A stretch of 64,000 nucleotides of DNA from the NCBI RefSeq assembly GCF_024679245.1, contig NC_090183.1:22739355-22803354 (forward strand), read 5' to 3'. Below the pieces are notes generated by a model. That model had not been told where the DNA came from and did not search any database. It saw only the letters and a program-made list of their open reading frames with translations. The DNA is from Pseudorasbora parva. Taxonomy: Eukaryota; Chordata; Actinopteri; Cypriniformes; Gobionidae. The position numbers were made by a program, and so were the translations under genes. This document shows positions 56,470 through 64,000 of this stretch, one piece after another. Within the stretch, counting starts at the first letter, position 1. Each line of letters opens with the position of its first letter.

Positions 56470-59400
56470 AAGCAACAATTATTTTCAATTTTCTAGGTTG
56501 TAATTATAATGTTATTACTACTTCAAAAAGAGATTCTGTGAATATATACATACAGTATCACTAGACAGAGACACAATTAGTTGTGAAGTGCCATGCATCA
56601 AGCTTGTTAATTGTCCCAGTGGACTGGTATTACAGCACAGACCAGCATGCTGCATTTGTGAAGGCCGTTTCCCTTATTATGGCTGCTAGTTGGACAGAGA
56701 TAAAGTGAACTGGTGCGTTTGTCTCTGCTAAGAGATACTATGCAGCTTCAGTTTAATTAATCAAAACAGGACATCAAGAGCAGACGCTCCTGGGACCCAG
56801 AATTTGATGTCACACTCACTTGCAGCCTTGCCTTTACAAAGGGAGGAAAGTATTCACTCATTGGTGTGTGTTGTTACGGATGTCTTAATCATGAGTGTAC
56901 TGTGCTGTCAGGATGCAAAAGCCCCCATAGCTTCTTTGGAAACATTCACTTTGGTGTAAAAGGACAGGCCTTTTCATCCAGCTAAATGGCTTGTGAAGGG
57001 TTCCATTGACTCAATAAGCAGGCTGGGTCTCCAGTGCCATGCGCTTTTGTGTGCTATGACTGGAATGAAGAGACAGAACAGCAGGATCTCCTGGAAGATG
57101 GCTGCGTCTCAATATCCTTAACAGAGATGTATCAACAAGCCGACGTATTAGATGCTCGGCCATCTGATAGATGAAAGCTGAGGATGAATATGATTTTGAA
57201 AAACATGTCATTGGAAAGATGTGTAGCTTTACAGATCAATACCACGCTTAAACCACTCTCTGCCTCTCACACACAAAGACAGCTTTAAGAGTGTCAGAGT
57301 GCGCTCTCAGAAGAGAAAAACCCTCGTAACTATTATGAAGGATGTCATCAATCATAGTGTATTGGCTTTGTGTGTAATAACTCCAGTTCCACTTGTTTTT
57401 GCAGTAATGGCCCCAGTCACTGTGGTTCTACTCTTCTCTAATAGTTTAAGCCTCCAGCCACAGCTGATTCACCACTTACAGGTGTCAGACTCAATCTTCA
57501 AGGCTGCTATGATGCATGGGTGTGATATACAGTAACCTGATGAAGGAGAACATAACATAAATAGCTTTCTGGACTCTTAAATGACTCTCAGAGTTTGGTG
57601 TGTAAAAGTAAAATATTCTTTGTGTGTTTACTTAAACTTTAATGTGCTGATGGTAGTCAGGGATTAGGGTGAGTGGATATTTGGAAATTGACCCAGACAA
57701 TTGAATTAGTATGGGGCATTCACTGAAAATAATGACTTTGTGGTATGGTAAAATCTATTACATGAATTCATGTAATTTATGCATTGTAAAATCAAGATTA
57801 AGTTGTAACTATATATCTTATGTAAAATGTACAAAAAATTAATCATGTAATAAATTAACTGAGAAGAAAGAGTAAATTGTATCGTATATTTACAAATACT
57901 ATTTAATGTTTTATAGTCACAGCACATTCACCTAAAAATATTAAGATCATTTTAATCTGAAAAGCAAAGTGTGTTTGAATATGCGCACTATTTTTATTTT
58001 ATTTTTACAAAAAGATCCCTCTTGTTCAGTGGTGGCAGAGACGGCCGTTTTGGGATGTTGTTTTTATGTGGCTGACTTATTCTCAATAAGTTTTGACTTT
58101 TAACTGAACGTGGGTTTTAATCACAATAACGGTAGCTAAAGTGCCGGCATTATCCATTTCTATAAAGTTGAGACTGGTGGTTAATAAAAAATAGAGGGGA
58201 TTAAATGTAGTTAGCCGCGCTCTTGTAGAAAAAGTCACCCAGTCTGGTTAACTTCAAAATAATTTAAGCTGGCCCTGATGTAAGTGCTGTGCTGGCTGCC
58301 TGTGTGTGTGTGTCCTCTAGCTAATGTTAGCCTTATTTAAATGCGTTTAGTTGTTTTTATATCCACTGGAAATTTTGCGGCAATTAATTTATCAAAGCTA
58401 GTCTGCGCCAAAGAAGGAAAGTTAGGATGTCAGGTAAACTTGGATACCAAATAAACATTCATGTTTAACGTTAGCAGCTAGTGCATGTATGATGTCAGTC
58501 ATTTTATTTTAGTGAGCTAACAATATGAAAGTCCATGTTTTTAATAAAAATAAAATGTAATGTTTTATAAAACCCAACGTTAGACTGCCCCTACCCCTAT
58601 ACCCATCACAGGAAACATTCAGCATTTTTACTTTCAAAAACATCTTGTATGACTTGAAAAACTGGGACATGGCCAATGTCCTCATATTTCACCCTCTCCT
58701 TGTAATACCTATGTCATATCCATGTCATTATGCACATGCAAAATTCTCCTCAGTGTTAAATGAACACTGCTGGTGTTCATATGAGTCCACTATGAGTCAG
58801 AGTGTTAAAAGTAATACCGAATCAGTGTTGGAGTTAATGAGATAATTAAGTGATGATTGAGCATTAATGATGAACACCTGCTGTTAATAACCTGCTGTTA
58901 ATAATAATTGCTAACAGACTGACTTCATTTCTGTTATACATCTACATAAGCTCTTTTTTTGTTATGTCACCATTATGGTTATCAGTGTTTTCTTTAGTTG
59001 GGCAGTTTGACGACTTTTTAATGTTAGTGTTTCTCTGGCTGCTGTATCTGGGTTTTCTATGGCAAGAAAAGCAAGAGAAAACACAAGCAGATGCTGTCGG
59101 CTGCTTGATGATCAAAATATGATCATTGTGTAGTGGCTTAATTCACCAATCTTATGACTGAGAATGAGCAATATACTATTAACCTTGTTTTATTCTAGAA
59201 AAGATCCAGCATGGTTTTAACCAGAAAAGTTGAATAAGTTTTATAACAGATTGTACACTAAGCACTTTGAACTCCTGCGAGCTTTACTCACACACAGACA
59301 TCAAGAATAAGCCTATCTCAACAATGGTGACATGCTTCATCAATCCATTCTGGGTGCATCATGCAAAACTCATCCATGGCTCCCAGAATGCATTGTGGCA

Positions 59401-59766
59401 TGAATCAGGTCACCTTTTAAAATTAAATTTTCTTTATTACTTTAATTAAATACAACCTGTTAAGTTAAAATATAATTAAGTAACATTTACTTAATGTCTT
59501 CACAAATGTTACATTTATAGTTAAGTACATTTTACTTGATACTGGCAAGTAATGTGTACTTGATATCACAGCAGTAACATTTGCTAAAAAAAATTGAGTG
59601 CAAATTGTTACAAATATTTTATTAATTAAATCATACAAGCTGCTTTTATTAAATCCTACAAGCTGCTTTTATCAGTGTCCCCTTGATTAAATATTTTAAA
59701 TAGCAGAATATTACGTTAATGAGGAGTCATTTTTATGAAGAAAATCTTTCAATATTACTGAATCTG
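56470..59766. other. No gene recognised
   Basis: 3.3 kb with only short frames (78 codons at 57299, Leu/Val-rich, unsupported). 58560-58640 resembles a dispersed repeat. It may be host intergenic or intronic DNA. Confidence 0.45.
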
Positions 59767-60121
59767 TTAAAGGGGGGGTGAAATGCTGTTTCATGCATAC
59801 TGATCTTTTTACACTGTTAAAGACTTGGAATCCCATACTAAACATAGACAAAGTTTCAAAAGTTAAGGTGGACGTTTGATGGGAGTATTTCTTTGTCAAA
59901 AATACTACTTCCGGTTAGTCATAAGTTTCGGCAAGTTTTTTGAGATCATGCGTCCCCATTGACGTTAGTGGGGGCGGAATTTCCTTGTATGGGCCTTACG
60001 GACAATTCTACCGGAAGCGCGTGAGAGAGAGCGAGGGAGAGAGCGAAAGCAACAGCCTACGCCCATCAAAGCGGGGCTTGTAGGATGCTGGACAGGTGAC
60101 AATTACACATAGCACATAACA

Positions 60122-60363
60122 ATGTCACCAAAAAAGTGCGTTTTTGGTTGCCAGACCAAGACAGTCCTGCACAGATTCGCCAAAAACCCCGCGTTAAGGC
60201 AACAGTGGATGTAATTTGCTTTTCCGGATCAGCAACTGAGTTGCGCGAATGTTTATATCTGTTCGCTGCATTTCGGTGCCGACTGTTTCACAAGGCCCAG
60301 CTCGACGCCGAATTTTCCCAATCGCCTAATGCTGAAGGATGGAGCAGTCCCAACGTTAGAAGG
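60122..60363 (+). pseudogene. THAP-domain exon
   Basis: From ATG 60122: MSPKKCVFGCQTKTVLHRF (C-x3-C pair), NPALRQQWM, an in-frame TAA at 60212, then FAFPDQQLS, VYICSLHFGADCF (C-x2-H pair) and NRLMLKDGAVPTLEG. This has the order and spacing of a THAP zinc finger (C-x2-4-C, W, FP, C-x2-H-F, AVPT). The exon ends at a GTGAGT donor (60364). Only the single stop interrupts it. THAP domains bind DNA, often transposon ends; no catalytic exon is left in this copy. Confidence 0.75.
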
Positions 60364-60557
60364 GTGAGTGAGACTGCTTTTAGTCCGCTTACTGTCTACA
60401 CAAACCACGCGTAAACACACAAACACACGTGCACAACTGCACTTCCCACATGTACACCTTCAAAGACAAAAATACGACGATATAATTCAAGTATAAATAT
60501 GTAAATAACACAAGCCGCTAAGCATATTATATAGTTAGTGTATAACTTGTAACTTAC

Positions 60558-60667
60558 CACATACAGACGTCCTGCTCTAGTCGTTTTTGCTGCTGCTCCT
60601 GTTCAACTGCAGCCTCTGGGTCTGATTCCGGATCATAGATGTATGGCTGTATCTGATTAAAAGCCAT
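60558..60667 (-). pseudogene. Acidic first exon, opposite strand
   Basis: From ATG 60667 on the minus strand: MAFNQIQPYIYDPESDPE, then a Glu/Gln-rich stretch to EQDVCM, then the donor GTAAGT (60557-60552). It is open over 36 codons; a longer upstream frame exists but this ATG is the one shared with the second copy (MAISAY...NDPES at about 62725). The start 'MAxxxxPYxxDPE' recalls, from memory, fish predicted proteins with a P2X7-ballast-like Cys-rich C-terminus. No such domain is present here, so this is only a lead. Confidence 0.5.
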
Positions 60668-60959
60668 ATTTTTATTTTGAATAAAGTTTTTTTCCGCTGT
60701 TAGGGATGACGCTCGACTCAAGACACAGCGCGCTGCTACACACAGCGCGCTGCTGCACACGTCATTATTTAGCTCCGCTCACACGACACGCCCCCACCCG
60801 CTCGGCTTTTTTCGGAAAGACTCGGAACAGCGCATCTTTCTTATATAATTATTAAAAAAATAAAAACTTTTCGGAGATATGCAGGATGCAATGCTACTCT
60901 ATAGGTACTCAAGATTGACATGACACTGACTGAAACTGAGTGTTTCACCCCCCCTTTAA

Positions 60960-61333
60960 CTTTAGTCTCAGTTACTCACACACTTAAGACACTAATATAA
61001 TCACAGCATGATATATTCAACTTTGCTGAGGGTAAAAATAAGTTACATATACCTTATTGTAGTGGCATACTGTTGGGGAACATGCCTGCTGGGAGTGGCA
61101 TTTAGATGAAAACGTAAAAATGTGCTGCTGTCAATAACAAAATAAACACATAACAAAGCAGAGAAAACATTAGTTGAGAAAGCATCTGATGATAGTAATG
61201 CGAATATGTTTGCTCAAGCTCAGCAATTCGGCACTTTAGTCAAGTCATGTCACTTCACTTTTATTTTATACAATAGATTACTCATAGATTGTGAAAGTGT
61301 ACAACTTCAATTTCTACCCTAAAGCAGCTCCCT

Positions 61334-61420
<87 letters not shown>

Positions 61421-61423
61421 ACA
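60960..61423. repeat. (TA)n microsatellite and flanking non-coding DNA
   Basis: TA run at about 61338-61413; the rest has no recognised feature. The 68-codon Tyr-Ile frame here is an artefact. Confidence 0.85.
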
Positions 61424-62965
61424 GGGTTAGTTCACAATTCATCCAAATGTCATTCCACACCCGTAAGACCACTGTTCATCTTCAGAACACTTTTTAAGAT
61501 ATTTTATATTTAGTCTGAGAGCATATGCAAGTGTATGCACACTTTACTGTCCATGTCCAGAAAGATAATAAAAACATCATCAAAGTAGTCCATATGTGAC
61601 ATCAGTTGGTTGATTAGAATCTCGGGAAGCATCGAAAATACATTTTTGTCCAAAAATAGCAAAAACTATGACTTTATTCAGCATTGTCTTCTCTTCCGTA
61701 TTTGTTTTCAAACCTCAAATAAAGATTCAAACGGTCATTAAAGAGGGGGTTAAATGCTGTTTCATGCATACTGAGCTTTTTACACTGTTAAAGACTTGGA
61801 TTCCCGTCCTAAACATAGACAAAGTTTCAAAAACTAATGTTGGACGTTTGATAGAGTATTTCTGTGTCAAAAATACTCCTTCCGGTTTCTCACAAGTTTC
61901 GGAGAGTTTTTTTCGAGTATGGCTCGACTTGACGTTAATAGAACGGAAGGTCCTTGTATGGGCCGTACGGGCTCTTCTCCCGGTAGGGTGTGCGCGCGTG
62001 TGACTAGAGCGAGAGAGGAAATGCACGCCCGTAAACACTCTCAGGTGCAGATCCAGTCGTCCGTGAACACTTATGTCGGTTATAGTCCGCGCCGCGCTCC
62101 ACTTTATTCCTATGGTTGACGTCGAGTGACTTCAACGCTTCAGCACAGCATTCCGGGAAGGCAGCGCTGCATTTGAACCGATTTGAACGCAGAAATGACG
62201 GGAAGCTTCACAACATCGCTTCAGTCGCGTCTCAAAGTGGATTTCCACGGTCAGTGCTGTCACAGGACTTCACCAAATCATACCAAAGAAGTGTGTTTTT
62301 GACGGAGCGGTCCCAGCGATAAAGGTTCGGTCCTGCTTTGGAAGCAGCTGGTGAGTAAAACTGCTTCAAATGTCTCTGCTGTTGTCTACCGTCGCGTGAG
62401 TAAACATCAGTAAACGACACGATCGCGTGCTTCGTCATTCAAATGCGCTAACGGTTACTCCATTGCTGTTCTCTGTATAACGTTACACTAGTCTGACGTG
62501 CAAAACCGTTTTGCTTGCTACTGCTAAGGTCTAGTCGCATACAATAGTCCATAAACCGAATCATGTCCTCATAAACTGCGAGTAAACCCACACAAATGTT
62601 GACAGGCCACTAAATACAGTACATACCACAGAGGCGGACGTCCTGATGTTGCTGTTTCTCCTGTTAAATTTATTTCTGCCTCAGATTTGATTCTGGATCA
62701 TTATCTGTATAAGCTGAGATAGCCATGGGTTTCTCCACGCTTGAGGACGTCACCGCTTTGTTCGCGATCGTCATTCTTTAGCTCCGCCCACTCGATACGC
62801 CTCCAGCCGCTCGTTTTTTTCCGGAAAGAGTCTGTACAATCAATCCGCTGAATCATGACCTTTGAATCTTTATTTGAGGTTTGAAAACAAACGCGGAAAA
62901 GAAGACAATGCTGAATAAAGTCGTAGTTTTTGTTATTTTTGGACCAAAATATATTTTCAAGTCTT
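61424..62965. mobile_element. Fold-back MITE split at its centre by a second THAP-type element
   Basis: The left arm (61424-61741, from 'agggttagttcaca') folds on the right arm: 61640-61735 is the reverse complement of 62856-62955 ('cctcaaataaagattcaaa' and its mirror). The right arm is truncated near 62965. The insertion lies exactly at the hairpin tip. Confidence 0.75.
61742..62853. mobile_element. Second THAP-type TTAA element, eroded
   Basis: The left end 'agagggggttaaatgctg' and about 200 bp after it match 59771 onward; TTAA at 61738-61741. Near 62280 the sequence 'ccaaagaagtgtgttttt' corresponds to the THAP exon start (PKKCVF). Near 62610-62725 a minus-strand MAISAYTDNDPES and a GTATGT donor correspond to the acidic exon. 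The right tip is lost. The THAP reading is not open beyond a few residues. Confidence 0.65.
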
Positions 62966-63470
62966 CAATAGATTCGTTTTTTACGAGCTTATTTTTTACG
63001 AGCAAATCTGTCATTCACTTGTCCGAAGGACAAACACGTGAAAAGGTTTACGAGCCTTGTTATTTAGTTTAGTACACTCTAAAAAATAATTCAGTGGCTT
63101 AGTAAATATCACAGTAATAATTAACTTTATTAACTTAATAAAATCTCTCAATATCATTTACTTGATGGTTTTAGTCAAACATACCAAAATAATTGACTAA
63201 AAATCCAACAGTTAATTTTGTCTAAAATGTATAGTTATATTTAAGTTTTTTTCACTAAAATAATTTAGTATTCAAATAACCAATTATTTATTTTAAATAT
63301 ACTTAATACATTTGCGAAATTTATTTCAAAATATTTGAGAATGGAGAATTAAACCGATCTGTTTCAAGAACCACAAATATTACTTAATTAAAATCAAGAT
63401 TATCAATATTTAACACACACTGAAGAAATTGAGTAAATTTACTCGATTAAAACAATGCACCCCTCCCCCA
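62966..63470. other. No gene recognised; AT-rich
   Basis: 63067-63420 starts with 'acactctaaaaaat' in the style of a MITE tip and is AT-rich with repeated 'acttaata' and 'aattaa' motifs. No partner end was found. Confidence 0.4.
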
Positions 63471-63473
63471 CCC

Positions 63474-63593
63474 GCTGACGTGACGACAGCTCAACGGTTG
63501 AGTGAGTGCAGAAATTTGAATTCTCCTCAGTCACCAGAGCAGTTTCTTCTTCTCAGCGTCGCAGAATTGGGGCATTTCCTCTGTGAAATTCAG
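63474..63593 (+). promoter_or_regulatory. Possible promoter / 5' UTR exon
   Basis: A GC-richer island within AT-rich DNA, with a CRE-like 'ctgacgtgacg' at about 63475, leading to a donor-like CAG|GTTTGT at 63593/63594. It lies 240 bp upstream of the open exon at 63833. Support is compositional only. Confidence 0.35.
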
Positions 63594-63832
63594 GTTTGTA
63601 TGTTTTAAAAAAAAATCTATATAATCATTACTGTGCTAAAAGGCATTTTATTTAATTCAAAACAACATACAGGGACAGTGTGAGTCACCTTAAGTTAACG
63701 TGTGGCGTTGGTCTTTGAAACGCCTGCTGTGTTGCTCAAAACACACAACTTTATTCGTTAAGATAATGAATATAATGAATTTGGATGATAAAATCTTATT
63801 AAAACTGGGCACTGTTTGTTTATTATCAGGTT

Positions 63833-64000
63833 ATGGAGTCTGGCGCCTCGCAGCATCTTTCAGCTACAAATGAAACGCAGGACAGGTCTCAAGTTCAAAG
63901 TCCACCCGCAGACCGTTACGTTAGTCCACCTCAGGCTCGAGAAACAGCGCTGGGTGGAAATGGGATGACAGACCGGTTGATTACACTTGAATTACTTTTA
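63833..64000 (+). CDS. Open first coding exon, runs off the window
   Basis: After an acceptor-like TTATCAG (to 63829), an ATG at 63833 opens a frame of 56 codons with no stop by 64000. The protein starts MESGASQHLSATNETQ and is rich in Ser, Gln and Pro (SPPADRYVSPPQ), with a helical-looking end (DRLITLELLL). No domain or signal peptide is visible in this stretch. Codon use includes many CpG (GCG, ACG, CGT), unlike the surrounding DNA. The exon may belong to a host gene or to another transposon-borne gene; I do not recognise it. Confidence 0.4.
   Translation, partial: MESGASQHLSATNETQDRSQVQSPPADRYVSPPQARETALGGNGMTDRLITLELLL

Larger units (their letters stand above)
59771..60955. mobile_element. 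TTAA element with THAP exon and opposing acidic exon
   Basis: TTAA at 59767-59770 and 60956-60959 flank ends 'agggggggtgaaa' / 'tttcaccccccct'. A THAP exon reads inward from the left (60122-60363) and an acidic exon reads inward from the right (60667-60558), each ending at a consensus splice donor. The region between the donors is only about 190 bp, so the downstream exons are missing. A related, more eroded copy is at 61742-62853. Confidence 0.75.

Noticed and set aside
57299..57535. 78-codon hydrophobic frame as a small membrane protein
   Set aside because: Length is within chance expectation; no start context or conservation evidence is available.

Overview
This is a vertebrate genomic window, almost certainly from a teleost and most like a cyprinid (zebrafish/carp type); I cannot name the species. 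The reasons are: AT-rich DNA with long (TA)n, (CA)n and (GT)n microsatellites; introns with GT-AG splice sites; and a repeat mix (Tc1-like, L2-type LINE, DIRS-type tyrosine-recombinase retrotransposon, piggyBac, Gypsy, tRNA-derived SINEs, many fold-back MITEs) typical of cyprinid genomes. No intact host gene is evident. Nearly every long open frame belongs to a decayed transposable element.

Layout. 0-6.4 kb: a minus-strand Tc1-like relic, a dispersed repeat, a Tc1/mariner copy with 167-bp inverted repeats (1011-2229), MITEs and microsatellites. 7.6-15.2 kb: two oppositely oriented copies of one TTAA-flanked element; the second (11.6-15.2 kb) is split by a 2.1-kb putative solo LTR. 16.2-20.4 kb: an element with imperfect terminal inverted repeats that encloses a four-exon, phase-0, frameshifted gene. 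21.5-23.35 kb: a fold-back MITE split by a 5'-truncated L2 LINE.

24.2-38.6 kb is a stack of insertions. An old minus-strand DIRS relic (24.2-25.95 and 38.28-38.6 kb) is split by an L2 LINE on the plus strand (25.95-28.4 and 37.12-38.28 kb). The L2 is split by a younger minus-strand DIRS element (28.4-32.9 and 36.9-37.1 kb), that DIRS by a 4,049-bp piggyBac element (32,891-36,939, TTAA on both sides), and the piggyBac holds a tRNA-derived SINE.

38.6-64 kb: a THAP-domain exon, a RecQ-like helicase fragment, two Tc1 fragments, a 1.8-kb putative solo LTR holding a near-perfect hairpin and a 13-copy minisatellite, a decayed minus-strand Gypsy element (50.6-54.4 kb), a Gypsy-type solo LTR, a TTA-flanked MITE, and two related TTAA elements carrying a THAP-like exon and an oppositely oriented acidic exon. 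An open 56-codon exon begins at 63,833 and runs off the window; it may be the only piece of a live gene here.

Element families are named from protein motifs and end structure read in the sequence. Exact family names and ages were not tested against any database.
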